A stretch of DNA of 32,406 nucleotides, from NCBI GenBank assembly GCA_937886445.1, contig CALGBY010000036.1:1-32406 (forward strand), given 5' to 3'. Within the stretch, counting starts at the first letter, position 1. Each line of letters starts with the position of its first letter. This DNA is from an uncultured Clostridia bacterium (lineage in GTDB: Bacteria; Bacillota; Clostridia; Christensenellales; Aristaeellaceae). This document shows positions 1 through 9,416 of this stretch, in pieces. Both the position numbers and the translations under genes were made by a program. Below the pieces are notes generated by a model. The model saw nothing but the letters and a program-made list of their open reading frames with translations, was not told the DNA's origin and ran no database searches.

Positions 1-12
1 AATCTCTTCCAT
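1..12 (-). CDS. Possible start of a gene running off the left edge
   Basis: An ATG at 12-10 on the minus strand is preceded by GGAGGAG with a 5-base gap, an excellent ribosome-binding arrangement. Only the first four codons (M-E-E-I) lie in the window, so no function can be given. A competing open frame starting from a TTG further upstream also reads leftward through this spot, so the frame is not certain. Confidence 0.35.
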
Positions 13-259
13 GGGAACTCCTCCTGACGCATTGGATTTTGCTGCAACTCTATTCTATTCGTCTGGAGTTCCTTTTTCAATTGTGCGAAAAATATTTTAC
101 CTTATCCTCCTTTGTCATGTTATTTCTATACAGCTCGTTTTCGTATAGTAAACAATCGCATCAAAAACAAAGTAGGCTTATTTCACTAAATCAATATTTC
201 CACTCAAAGTCATGTTCCAACTTCGTATGAAAAAGTTGTATCAAATATCAATAATAACT
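13..259. other. Intergenic region
   Basis: AT-rich spacer between the stop of the giant exported protein and the putative start at 12. On the minus strand it holds an orphan AAGGAGG near 110-116 and a weak TTGTTT/TATAGA-like promoter, but no convincing terminator and no recognisable gene. Confidence 0.4.
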
Positions 260-3200
260 CTACTGCTGTCCCCATGCCTCGATTTCAGAGACACAAATAT
301 CCTTGGGATAGGCACTGCCTTTATAATAGCCTTTTATGCGAATACGTATAGCAGTGACATTGTAGTGCCCTCTGAGGTCAAAGCAAACTCCAAGATTCCT
401 GCTTTTCCAATCCTTGGTTTCAGGAATGGTAAAGGTTTGAAGATCAGTAAAGTTACTGTTGTTGCCATACTGGAAGGAAACCTCTATCTTTTTCATTCTC
501 GAATTTCTTGTATACTGATCCTTCCCGTTTGTGATTAACCAGAAGCCATTTTTTATATGAAGTGAACTGATGGAAGACGGGACTTGCAGATAGTAATCAA
601 AGAAAATGTCATCAGCTGAACGGACATCTCGCAGGCTTGCCTGCCAGCTTGTCTCAATATTGTGATCGACAGCACTTTCTGCCGCATAGGAGTTCGGTAT
701 CTTAGAATTAACGATCCACGAGGAAGCATTCACAAATGAAGGGATAAGCAGCGCACCGGAATTGATAACTATGTTTTCTCTGGGGACAAATCCTCGAACG
801 GTCTTTTTCTTGACCGTTGTCTCAATATAAGCCCAGTTTTCGAAGGTGGCCAGATATGTAACTTCCTTTGTCTGTGCTATCTTTACAATCTTTGTGCTTT
901 GCTTAATGGGATCATCTGTCAATTGAGATTCCTTTGCTACATATGCAGGCAGTGAAGTAAAGTTCAACAAATCATACGAACCGGCAGAAGGCAATTGAAT
1001 ATACCCGAAACGCCAATTGCCTTTATCCGTTTGGTATTTGACCATCACCCAATCATCAGAAGTACGTCCGCAGATATAGGTATCACCATTTAGTGATACA
1101 GCAGCTTTTCCATTACTACCGCGCCATGATTTTGTTGAAGGAGCGCTGTAAACGGGGTATTTCTTGTTTCTTCTTTCGCAAAGTGCGAATGTAGGAAGTA
1201 AATAAGGGTCTGGCACAGGAGATACAGCGGGCAGATTGGAAACGAGTAATTCAGAATCGTATATGACACCTGACGGGTTGGTTTGTTGTGTAGTCGCAGG
1301 AACCTGATTTTCAGACACAGAACGATCGTTATTGCCCGGTAATGAAATCTGAGGTTGTTGCGTGACAGTGTTTATGCTATTTATGATCTCATCCAAGTTC
1401 ATGGCAATACTATCGCCTTTCCACATGCATCGATCCCCTACGGCAATAATACACGTATCAATGGCTTGAAGGACTTCGTTCTGATAACTTGACGCAGATA
1501 TGGAGGGGTTAGTGGAATAAACAGTCCCATCAGTGTATGTTGCATCAGCTTCATAAAGATAGTCAAAAATTGTGTATTCTGTCGCACCATCCCGATTTAT
1601 GATATAGGTACCGATTTCACTAATCGTTTCATCGAATCGATCCAATAAGGCAATTCGCTTATCGTTTTCCCAGTTACAGTAGCCCAACACAAAATCTGTG
1701 TACTCAAAATGAAGATATCGATCCGGTTCAACCGTACCCAAATGAAATGGATTCTCAAGCCACGGAAGCCGAATGGTTACTGGCATAAGCGTTCGCCCGT
1801 TATCCAAGGTTGTCCAGATGTTCAAATGAATATTGTCAACTTCACCTTCAACCGTAGAAAAAATACTACCGGGTTCGTTCTCTGCTGATAGGTATATAAG
1901 ATCAGGAATACCATCGCCATTCAAATCTGTAATCGCTATGCCATCTGAAGCATACTGTCCATGACCGCGATTTCTGAAATTCACTGCCCAATTTTCATAA
2001 AGACGAATAGCTGATTCATCTGACTGTAACTGTGTCCGGTAGGCAGATAAAATATTCGAATTCGATGCATTGAGGAAATCATCGGTTTCATGTTTGAGTG
2101 AATTTGGAACAACAAATGGTTCATTTGTTGTTGCTTCAACTTTCAGTGCAGAATTAATTACGATACCCGTTGCGATAACCGGACAGCCATACCACATCGG
2201 TGCGATTTCTTCTTCCAAGAAGGAAAGAAAGATCTCTCCGTTTCTGGAAATGAAAAATGATAGGCTTTCCAAATCAAGGGGCTGAGTCAGTTTGAAGATA
2301 TTTGTACCGTTGTCATCTGGATAATCACGCTTCTGCGCATCGGTGATAATTTGGAAAAGCTTGTTACGAAACTCTTCTGCTGAATACCCAGTAGATACGA
2401 CAAGATCTTCCAATGTCAGCTGTTTCCCTGTTTTTAAATCGAAGGTGAAGCCGTTTGTATAGTCCCACCATGCTGTACCGCCACCATTGCCATGTTCGAT
2501 CAAAATAACGGATAACAAATCGTTTTGGCAGTATTGTATAGCGGAAGAAAGAAAATCTCCTGTAATGGGTAGCAAACGCTCATCTTCGGGAATAATCAGA
2601 CAGTCCGCGTATTCAATTAATTCTCCGCTTTCTTCGCTTTGCTTAAAGCTTCGTACATCTTGAGAATATGTCTGATATTTTTTCTCAAAAAATTGGTTGA
2701 TAGACGCAATGCCGGTTTCATCTCCGAGAATAACTGGCTGGTCGAACACAAACTCTGCTTCATATCCTGATGGGAGTATATAGGAAAGGTCATGTCGCAT
2801 AAAATCAATACGAATGAGCCGATCATCAGATTGCTCTGATAATACTAATTGGCTTTCTTCCGGTTGTTCAATGACATCAAAGTTGGTAGGCTGTAATGGA
2901 AGGTTTTCTGATGATCCTGTCAGGTAAATAAAACCGGAAAGACCGGAGTCATCGAGTGATTTCCATTGATCAACAACATATCCGTAATATGGAGGGCCAT
3001 CAAAATCTGTACGTCCGCCTTCGACAACATAATACCCACCATTGTCAACTGCTGTTACATAAGCAACATGGATCGCGCCATTTTCACCATAAACTGCAAT
3101 TGAATTAACCTGAGGGGAATCACCCGTTACCAAACCACATTCTTTTGCACTCGCCAGCCATGTGTTGGCATTACCCACCCAGGTTGGTAATTGTATACCA

Positions 3201-5455
3201 AGCCGATTATATGCTTCTTGCCAAGCGACCTCTGTGCATGGTATTTCATATAGGCCATCTCCATCCCAATCTTGACTGACGAAATAATAAGGATTGATCG
3301 GGTTTTCATAATCAACGGGAAGTGCAACAGGTGTTCCTCCACCAGACGAAGAAGTCATATTTCGCTCAGAATCCTCAATGAAATGTTCATCGTTTTCTGG
3401 TATAGGCGGAAACGTTTCCATAGGCGCAATAGTTTGCATCAGCGAATAGTCTGGTTCCTGTGTCGATTCTGGAGCAGGTGTTTCTTTTACTTCTGAAATA
3501 TACACATTTTTATGGCCGATTTCCGGATTGTCATCCGATGTTCCGAGCGCGTAAATGTAAACATCTTGGTTTCCATACAAATCCGTTGAGATTGTGGCAT
3601 TGAATCGATGGAAACCGGTAATTCCATGTGCGTTGTTTACATCATCGCTATCAAGATCGGCAACGCCAATGGAGTAACCTCTGCCGATACCGGCAGGACC
3701 ACCGATGTAGACATGAATTGTCAAGGAAGCCTCCGGACCGTCCGGGTCGAATGCCCAACCAGAAACACAAACAGTTCCTCTGCTACCTTCAATAGAATCT
3801 ACGCACCCTATGGGATCATGATTAATCTGCTGAGAAGAAAGGTTTTCTGTTGATCCTGTCAGGTAAATAAAACCAGAAAGACCTGAGTCATCAAGTGATT
3901 TCCATTGGCCAACTACATATCCATAGCATGGGGGGCCATCAAAATCTGTACGTCCGCCTTCAGTTACGTAATATCCGCCATTGCCAACAGCCGTCACATA
4001 GGCAACATGGACTGCGCCATTTTCGCCATAAACAGCTATTGAGTTTACCTTGGGAGATGCGCCTGTTGCCAGACCGTATCCTATTGCACTTTCCAGCCAT
4101 GTGTTGGCATTACCCCATGCGGGTAATTGTATGCCAAGTCGATTATATGCTTCTTGCCATGCGACCTCTGTGCATGGTATTTCATATAGGCTGTCTCCAT
4201 CCCAGTCCTGACTGACAAAATAATATGGATTAATTGGGTTTTCATAATCAGCAGGCAGAGCTATAGATGCTCCTGTAACATCTGATGACGACTGGTTTGT
4301 CTCGGTGGTCGCATTGAATTCCTCTGCGATTTCAATTCCTGTCATTGGCGGAAGCGTTTCCATAGGTGCATAAGTTGGCATCAGCGAATAATCCGGTTTC
4401 TGCATCGGTTCCGGAGTAGGGGCTTCTTCTGAGATGTACACGTTTGCATTGCCAATTTCAGGGTTATCATCCGATGTTCCAAGTGCATAGATGTAAACAT
4501 CCTGACTACCATACAGATCAGTTGAGATCGTAGTACTAAACCGGTGGAGACCGGTAATTCCATGAGCATTGTTTACATCATCACTGATAAGATCGGTAAC
4601 TCCAATTGAATAGCTTTTTCCAATACCGGCAGGACCGCCTATATATACATGAATTGTCAAAGATGCCTCCGGATTGTCTGGATCAAATGCCCAACCGGCA
4701 ACATGAACGGTTCCATCGCCTCCTTCAATAGAATCTACGCATCCTATCGGGTCATGATTATTCTGCTGAATTGGCTCTGCTTCTTCTACTTCAATGCTAA
4801 CTGTTGCAGGCGTCGTTGATATTTGATAATCACCCACATACCAATAACCTAGCATATGGTCAAGAATACCATTTTGGGAATAACCTTGCAATTTCCATGG
4901 ATGACTAAAAGACGATTCTGTGAGTGTGCCAAATCCACTTTCATTAACACAAGCCCGAACATCCGAATCAGCGCAATACAATGTATCACTGACGTATCCG
5001 GTCAAAAGAACTGCGTGTCTATTAGAAGTATATTCATTAGAGTACTCGCAGTAAAGTACAATTCCTTCAGGGCTTCTGTCCAAATACTCTTTCAATTCAT
5101 CCAAACTGCAAGCTCCAGAATGATATAGAACATGGACATAGTCACCATTGGTGAAAGGATAGATGAAATTCCAACTAAGGCCTTGTCCGTCTACCCAACC
5201 ATAAGGCTCAACGGATTGTTCCGTAACACTTTGCCAGTTTGATGAATCTCCACCGCCATAATAATAACACATTCCGCGAATCATCATGGCAGCTGCCGCC
5301 AAAGTGCATGTATAGCCTGTTGCCTGTGGCATTACCAATTGAGTTGCATAACTACTTCCGTTGTTGGCAGCATAGCCGGATTGTCCGCAGAAAAAACTCA
5401 ACAAACAGACCAATATCAGCAAAAGGACTACTTTCGGGCATCTGTTGCATCTCAT
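260..5455 (-). CDS. Giant exported multidomain protein: C39-like peptidase, two CHAP domains, DUF3298-like, SH3-like, discoidin-like
   Basis: 1731 aa. I chose ATG 5455 (11 bases after AGGAG) because it gives a clean signal peptide: short basic N-terminus, hydrophobic stretch about residues 9-23, cleavage near YAA. Seen in order: a papain/C39-like peptidase (Cys50 in GYTCTLAAAAMM, His147 in RHAVLLTGY, Asp163); a beta-rich repeat (~233-341); a CHAP domain (~400-533, PCTEVAWQEAYNRLG and His in VHVAYV); a second copy of both (~544-650 and ~711-845); a DUF3298/RsiV-like domain (~878-1098); a Ca-binding-like DLNGDGIPD (~1175); two SH3-like domains (~1421-1561); and a C-terminal discoidin/NADase-type glycan-binding-like domain (~1566-1731). 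CHAP domains usually cut peptidoglycan amide bonds, so an exported wall-active enzyme is inferred. It is the last gene of a tight minus-strand cluster, 47 bp after the lipoprotein gene. The substrate is unknown. Confidence 0.85.
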   Translation of the reverse strand: MRCNRCPKVVLLLILVCLLSFFCGQSGYAANNGSSYATQLVMPQATGYTCTLAAAAMMIRGMCYYYGGGDSSNWQSVTEQSVEPYGWVDGQGLSWNFIYPFTNGDYVHVLYHSGACSLDELKEYLDRSPEGIVLYCEYSNEYTSNRHAVLLTGYVSDTLYCADSDVRACVNESGFGTLTESSFSHPWKLQGYSQNGILDHMLGYWYVGDYQISTTPATVSIEVEEAEPIQQNNHDPIGCVDSIEGGDGTVHVAGWAFDPDNPEASLTIHVYIGGPAGIGKSYSIGVTDLISDDVNNAHGITGLHRFSTTISTDLYGSQDVYIYALGTSDDNPEIGNANVYISEEAPTPEPMQKPDYSLMPTYAPMETLPPMTGIEIAEEFNATTETNQSSSDVTGASIALPADYENPINPYYFVSQDWDGDSLYEIPCTEVAWQEAYNRLGIQLPAWGNANTWLESAIGYGLATGASPKVNSIAVYGENGAVHVAYVTAVGNGGYYVTEGGRTDFDGPPCYGYVVGQWKSLDDSGLSGFIYLTGSTENLSSQQINHDPIGCVDSIEGSRGTVCVSGWAFDPDGPEASLTIHVYIGGPAGIGRGYSIGVADLDSDDVNNAHGITGFHRFNATISTDLYGNQDVYIYALGTSDDNPEIGHKNVYISEVKETPAPESTQEPDYSLMQTIAPMETFPPIPENDEHFIEDSERNMTSSSGGGTPVALPVDYENPINPYYFVSQDWDGDGLYEIPCTEVAWQEAYNRLGIQLPTWVGNANTWLASAKECGLVTGDSPQVNSIAVYGENGAIHVAYVTAVDNGGYYVVEGGRTDFDGPPYYGYVVDQWKSLDDSGLSGFIYLTGSSENLPLQPTNFDVIEQPEESQLVLSEQSDDRLIRIDFMRHDLSYILPSGYEAEFVFDQPVILGDETGIASINQFFEKKYQTYSQDVRSFKQSEESGELIEYADCLIIPEDERLLPITGDFLSSAIQYCQNDLLSVILIEHGNGGGTAWWDYTNGFTFDLKTGKQLTLEDLVVSTGYSAEEFRNKLFQIITDAQKRDYPDDNGTNIFKLTQPLDLESLSFFISRNGEIFLSFLEEEIAPMWYGCPVIATGIVINSALKVEATTNEPFVVPNSLKHETDDFLNASNSNILSAYRTQLQSDESAIRLYENWAVNFRNRGHGQYASDGIAITDLNGDGIPDLIYLSAENEPGSIFSTVEGEVDNIHLNIWTTLDNGRTLMPVTIRLPWLENPFHLGTVEPDRYLHFEYTDFVLGYCNWENDKRIALLDRFDETISEIGTYIINRDGATEYTIFDYLYEADATYTDGTVYSTNPSISASSYQNEVLQAIDTCIIAVGDRCMWKGDSIAMNLDEIINSINTVTQQPQISLPGNNDRSVSENQVPATTQQTNPSGVIYDSELLVSNLPAVSPVPDPYLLPTFALCERRNKKYPVYSAPSTKSWRGSNGKAAVSLNGDTYICGRTSDDWVMVKYQTDKGNWRFGYIQLPSAGSYDLLNFTSLPAYVAKESQLTDDPIKQSTKIVKIAQTKEVTYLATFENWAYIETTVKKKTVRGFVPRENIVINSGALLIPSFVNASSWIVNSKIPNSYAAESAVDHNIETSWQASLRDVRSADDIFFDYYLQVPSSISSLHIKNGFWLITNGKDQYTRNSRMKKIEVSFQYGNNSNFTDLQTFTIPETKDWKSRNLGVCFDLRGHYNVTAIRIRIKGYYKGSAYPKDICVSEIEAWGQQ
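2899..4772 (-). repeat. Tandem duplication of a ~935-940 bp unit inside the exported protein gene
   Basis: Bases ~2899-3833 and ~3838-4772 are highly similar copies. Each unit encodes one beta-rich repeat, a Pro/Glu-rich linker and one CHAP domain. The linkers (around 3345-3490 and 4270-4430) differ more than the folded domains. The nucleotide-level similarity suggests a fairly recent duplication or gene conversion. Confidence 0.85.
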
Positions 5456-5501
5456 TTTCGTCATCTCTCCTAAAAAAGTCGCAGCTTTAAGCTTCTGCCT
5501 A

Positions 5502-6746
5502 TTAATCAAGATTTACAAATTCAACACCGTAGTTATTTAGTGCTGAATAGTTGCCTTCTGCTGCCTGTACTGCCAAAGTATTATAAATTTCATTGTTGTA
5601 AATCGGAACCGCAGTTACTTCATAACAATTATTTTTATTCTTCAAAATTGTAACAGCACATATGCAACCCTCATCTTCATCCTTACTTACACAATATATC
5701 CAATAAACTGAATCTTTCGCATCAAGAGAGGGTGTGGCAAAATTAATCCTCATTGTTGACTGGGCTACAATTTCGGTCTCAGTACTAAAATTGTAGTTTA
5801 TATGGGTAGCAAACATATGGTAATTTGTAAATTTGTCATCAGAATACTCAGTTGAGTCAAGGAATGCCTTCATATCCACAGCCTGCAAATCCCACTTAAC
5901 GCAAAGCTGCGGATTATTATTTAGCAAAGCACATTTTTGGCACAAATCCTTACATTCTGGGGGAATGGCAACTGATCCATTGCTCCACTTCCACATATCG
6001 TTACCATCGGCTGCCATGCTTGAGACAAGTCGATGAATCAATTCATTTACGGTAAGGGTGCTTTGATACTGAGTGTTGGCAAGTACAGACAGAATTTCTT
6101 CGGCCTGCGACTTGGTAAGTTTAGGCGTTGAGGCTTTAGAAAGCTTATATTCAGATAAAGCTCTCTTGAGGTTAATTGAAACATCGCTAAATATTGGTAC
6201 TGTCGCTGCGCTAATTGCTCCTTCACCATTGAAGAAGCAAATGCAAACAGCACTCGTTTTCTCTGCACCGCTTATCTCAACAACATATACTGCTTTTTCG
6301 TTTCCAGAATAGGCATAACTGTTGTTAAGATTAATGGTGCTTCCAGATGAGCATGCCGCCACAGAAACCGATCCATACGAAGCTAACGCATTAAAAAGTG
6401 CATTATTGATTTCCGTTATCACATCATCGGATAAACTTCCGTCAATCTTAAGTTTGTAAACAGTCACTTTCGATGCCTCAGTATCACCGAATTGGTTTTT
6501 ATAGTTATTCAACAATACTTGAACACTTTCATTTAACCCGAATCGTGTCATGTTTTCTACCGTTATAGCGTCAAGCATTTCATTTGTCTCGCGCAAAGCA
6601 ACTGTATACGTAACAACCGCCGAATCAGCCGAAAGAACCTGCGGATCGGCTGTTACCTGTTCATTTTTCATTCCGCAAGCCGATAATACGCCTGTAACGA
6701 GCAAAAGAATAATTGCCAAGGATAGCCATCTGCTAATTTGCTTCAT
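5502..6746 (-). CDS. Lipoprotein with internally duplicated domain, unknown function
   Basis: 414 aa. The N-terminus has a lipoprotein signal with lipobox LSAC and Cys24, so the mature protein should be anchored outside the membrane. I do not recognise a named family. Two regions look like diverged copies of one domain: around residues 150-200 (VYVVEIS, CICFF, TVPIFSD) and around 345-400 (VYWIYCVS, CICAV, AVPIYNN). The start ATG follows a GAGG-type ribosome-binding site about 10 bases upstream. It sits 28 bp after the zinc-ribbon membrane protein gene and 47 bp before the giant exported protein gene, which suggests co-transcription and a partner role at the cell surface. That role is inference only. 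Confidence 0.75.
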   Translation of the reverse strand: MKQISRWLSLAIILLLVTGVLSACGMKNEQVTADPQVLSADSAVVTYTVALRETNEMLDAITVENMTRFGLNESVQVLLNNYKNQFGDTEASKVTVYKLKIDGSLSDDVITEINNALFNALASYGSVSVAACSSGSTINLNNSYAYSGNEKAVYVVEISGAEKTSAVCICFFNGEGAISAATVPIFSDVSINLKRALSEYKLSKASTPKLTKSQAEEILSVLANTQYQSTLTVNELIHRLVSSMAADGNDMWKWSNGSVAIPPECKDLCQKCALLNNNPQLCVKWDLQAVDMKAFLDSTEYSDDKFTNYHMFATHINYNFSTETEIVAQSTMRINFATPSLDAKDSVYWIYCVSKDEDEGCICAVTILKNKNNCYEVTAVPIYNNEIYNTLAVQAAEGNYSALNNYGVEFVNLD

Positions 6747-6773
6747 AATGATAAGCCCTCATTTTCTCTCATT

Positions 6774-7970
6774 TTACTGCTGTTCAAAATGGATATTTGC
6801 ATTGATCAAATCATCATTGCCGGGATCAATTTGGATATTGCGCCATTGCTCTTCGCTTCCGGAATAATACACATCTGTCAACGAGTCACAGCCGAAAAAA
6901 GCACGGTATCTTATGCTAAGCATAGACTCAGGGATCACCACATGCGTAAGTTTTTTGCAGCCAAGAAACGCTTCGGGAGCAATTTCATACATGCCGCTGA
7001 CGATTTTGCATGATGTTATATCTTGATCATTGGCATATACCAATATAGGTTCAAAATAGTGTGCATTATCCCATATCGAATAGTTGCTTGTATGACGCTC
7101 TTCATTTTTATTTTGAACAAGCTTTACCATATTTAATGTTGACACACATAATAGAGCCAATGAGATTCCAACGCAAAGAACACACGTGACTGAAGCTTTT
7201 CTTTTCGTGCGTTGCTGAGAGGCAAACGGGTTCAGTAACTCCGATATAAATCCGATAACGCACGTTACAAGCACAAGAATATCCTTGGCATCGATCAAGT
7301 ATAGGCCGAATCGAGGACGAGCAATTTTGCATACTACCAACACCAAGGGGATAATGGATACGATCATTCCGTATATAAGTGATTTTACTTTGTCCTTATA
7401 GAACAAAATAAGCATAATAGATAGCATTGCAACCGATAAATAGCAACAAATATCTACCGCAATGCCCGGATATCTATACCATGTAGCTATGATTCCCAAT
7501 ACATTATCGTAGTAATTCCATTTTACGTATGTATAGACGGTGAAGAGCAAAACATATATCGCTGCACATACTGCTGAAATCAACAGTAGGGAAAAACCCG
7601 TAATGGTAAGTGTTCTCTTGTGACTGAAAAAAGAAATGGAAGCGACCGCAAATCCTAAAGTAGTAACAGAAAGAATTGCTTTTTTAACTATTGACAACAC
7701 CGGTACGAAATCAGACGTTGACAGAATACCGAATACGCCGAAAGCACATATCAAGGCATAGACCACGCCAAGCAAAACAAATCGAGCATTGGAACGAGTC
7801 GATAATAATGGTTTTTGCGAGATTTGCTGCATAGCATTATTTCCGGATACATCTCTCCTAAATCGTTCTATCTTGGGAGTTTCTATACCATTATTATTTA
7901 TCGGCTTTCCGCAGAACGCGCAAAAAGTTGAGTTGTCCGGTATTTGATTACCACAATACTTGCAATACAT
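6774..7970 (-). CDS. Zinc-ribbon multi-pass membrane protein with C-terminal leucine-rich repeats
   Basis: 398 aa from ATG 7970, placed 5 bases after AGGTG; the upstream in-frame TTG has poorer support. The N-terminus is a zinc ribbon with two CxxC pairs (C3/C6 and C17/C20). After a polar linker come about seven hydrophobic segments between residues ~60 and ~290. The C-terminal ~70 residues (APEAFLGCKKLTHVVIP, YRAFFGCDSLTDVYYSG) are BspA-type leucine-rich repeats, probably outside the cell. Zinc-ribbon membrane proteins of this layout are common in Clostridia and mostly uncharacterised. It lies between the GrpE-like gene (82 bp upstream) and the lipoprotein gene. A sensor or scaffold role is possible but not shown. 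Confidence 0.75.
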   Translation of the reverse strand: MYCKYCGNQIPDNSTFCAFCGKPINNNGIETPKIERFRRDVSGNNAMQQISQKPLLSTRSNARFVLLGVVYALICAFGVFGILSTSDFVPVLSIVKKAILSVTTLGFAVASISFFSHKRTLTITGFSLLLISAVCAAIYVLLFTVYTYVKWNYYDNVLGIIATWYRYPGIAVDICCYLSVAMLSIMLILFYKDKVKSLIYGMIVSIIPLVLVVCKIARPRFGLYLIDAKDILVLVTCVIGFISELLNPFASQQRTKRKASVTCVLCVGISLALLCVSTLNMVKLVQNKNEERHTSNYSIWDNAHYFEPILVYANDQDITSCKIVSGMYEIAPEAFLGCKKLTHVVIPESMLSIRYRAFFGCDSLTDVYYSGSEEQWRNIQIDPGNDDLINANIHFEQQ

Positions 7971-8771
7971 AATAACACCTTTCAAAATACACTTTGTCTT
8001 TTGTAATATTGATAATCGAAGTTTGAAATGTTTGAATGTTGCTCAGATCTTCTATTTAGTTTCACAAAGAATTTCATCTGAGGAAGGGGCATCTGGCACA
8101 TAAATTTCCTCTGGTTCAGTGTTCTCTACTGTAAGAACGGGCTCTTCAAGGATTGGTCTGTCTTCAATATCATCTTCAGATGTTGTTGAAGTTACTGTTG
8201 CTTTAGAATTATCTTCTTCGATTTTTATTGATGGTACAGGTTCTTCTATATTGTTGTTGTTACAGTCACGAGTGTTCATGTTATCACATATAGATGAATT
8301 GGCTTCCGTGCTTTGTATTGATTCATATTTGTAGACAATTACTCGTTCCTTTTGAATCAATCTCTCATTAATTGTCCAGGAAGAACATAAACTTTCAGCT
8401 ACAAGATTTTTTAAGGTCGGATCGTTCGTAATGATCGTTCCATCTACTTTTGCAATGTTTTCTGGACGTGCTTGACCAGCTTGAGTTTGTTGAATCTTCA
8501 CACCATAATCATCGCAAACTGTTTCTTCAATCTCGTCGAGGAGATCCTGTAGAAACTTCTTTTCTCCTGTGGAATCGCATTTTCGAATTCTGCGTTGAAT
8601 TTTCGAACAAGCCTCAGCAAGCGGCTTTAACAAGTCTACAAGAATAATACCAGTTATGTATTTATCCTTTTCCTTGTTTTGCTCTTGAAGAATCGTGACT
8701 GTGTTTCGTTGATAGCGTTGTGTGTAATCAAGATTTTCCTTACATGTTGCAACAAGTGAAACGATTGATTC

Positions 8772-8777
8772 ATTAAT
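8772..8777 (+). repeat. Target site duplication, left copy (ATTAAT)
   Basis: ATTAAT abuts the left end of the MITE-like element. The same hexamer is found at 9091-9096 at its right end. Keeping only one copy restores the interrupted reading frame. Confidence 0.65.
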
Positions 8778-9090
8778 TAACAGTTTCCCAAATCACAGTA
8801 CTATAGACGATCGATAACCGTGCATCCTATGTTTTTTGCGGTCTTACTGGTTGTTGTACGCTCCATTTAATATAGAACTTTATACTACTAAAGTACTATA
8901 TATAAAGCGCTCTTAATTGCATTTTTGCAAAGTTTGCTTACTGTTTTTTCCTTATTTACACCTCTTTTCAGCATAGAAATATCTTGTTCTCTAAGAATTC
9001 ATGAATCGAGTGTTCTTATTTTCATGATCTTGATGATTTGAACTACCTTTTTGCTCGATTCCTATAGTACTGTCAACGAGGAAACTATTA
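8778..9090. mobile_element. 313-bp MITE-like element with terminal inverted repeats
   Basis: Both ends share TAA(C/T)AGTTTCC followed, after six unmatched bases, by ACAGTACTATAG, in inverted orientation. The element is flanked by the direct repeat ATTAAT (8772-8777 and 9091-9096), which reads as a 6-bp target duplication. The inside is AT-rich and has no coding capacity. Without a transposase it would need a helper in trans. Exact ends could shift by a few bases because the flanking site is TTAATTAA-like. Confidence 0.75.
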
Positions 9091-9096
9091 ATTAAT
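9091..9096 (+). repeat. Target site duplication, right copy (ATTAAT)
   Basis: Right-hand partner of 8772-8777. In the minus-strand gene it encodes the I-N codons just before the stop made by the insertion. Confidence 0.65.
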
Positions 9097-9344
9097 TCTA
9101 TTTAGCTTATCTTTTAGTTTTCCCGTTTCGCCACATACTATGCTTTGGAGTTCTTCCTTACTAACAACAGGCTGTACATTTGGATCGCGGCTTTCTGGTA
9201 TTGATTCACTCGATGCCGTTATGGAATCCTCAACTTCATTTGCCGTTGCTATCTGTTCTGTAGCAGCCGTTTCCGAAGTGTTTTTCAATATTGTGTCCTC
9301 CATGTTACTTCCTCCCGCGTTTCTATGAAATCAATATTATAATC

Positions 9345-9390
9345 AGTTACGTAGTACAAACGTTATATGTTCAACTATGCTGAACTAACA
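9345..9390 (-). promoter_or_regulatory. Possible promoter and dyad upstream of the GrpE-like gene
   Basis: On the minus strand TTGTTA (-35 like) is followed 18 bases later by TATAAC (-10 like), about 40 bp upstream of the ribosome-binding site. The spacer contains the dyad GTTCA-N7-TGAAC (9369-9385), a possible operator. Moderate match only. Confidence 0.35.
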
Positions 9391-9416
9391 ATCCATGCTC
9401 GCATTCAGATCGAAAA

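Larger units (their letters stand above)
8052..9303 (-). pseudogene. GrpE-like nucleotide exchange factor gene, interrupted by a MITE-like insertion
   Basis: The N-terminal part (9303-9088, 71 aa, acidic/Ser-rich) starts at ATG with GGGAGGA upstream and ends at a TAA created by the insertion. The rest is an open frame from 8792 to 8052 with no ATG. Removing 8778-9090 plus one ATTAAT copy fuses the two parts exactly in frame through N-R-I-N-E-S-I-V, giving about 310 aa. The joined protein has a central coiled coil, then a helical region and a beta-like end (GTIITNDPTL to VIVYKYE), followed by a Ser/Thr/Glu-rich tail; this resembles atypical Clostridial GrpE-like proteins. The family call is moderate; the interruption is clear. 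A TTG at 8633 could in theory restart a 193-aa C-terminal piece, but it lacks a good ribosome-binding site. Confidence 0.7.

Noticed and set aside
1566..1582. AAAATTGTGTATTCTGT also occurs near 31506-31522; considered as flanking attachment repeats
   Set aside because: The left copy is inside the coding region of the exported protein, it is AT-rich, and there is no sign of insertion there; a chance match is plausible.
8052..8633. 193-aa frame starting at TTG 8633 as an independent gene
   Set aside because: No ribosome-binding site, and the frame continues upstream to the insertion; it is the 3' part of the interrupted gene.
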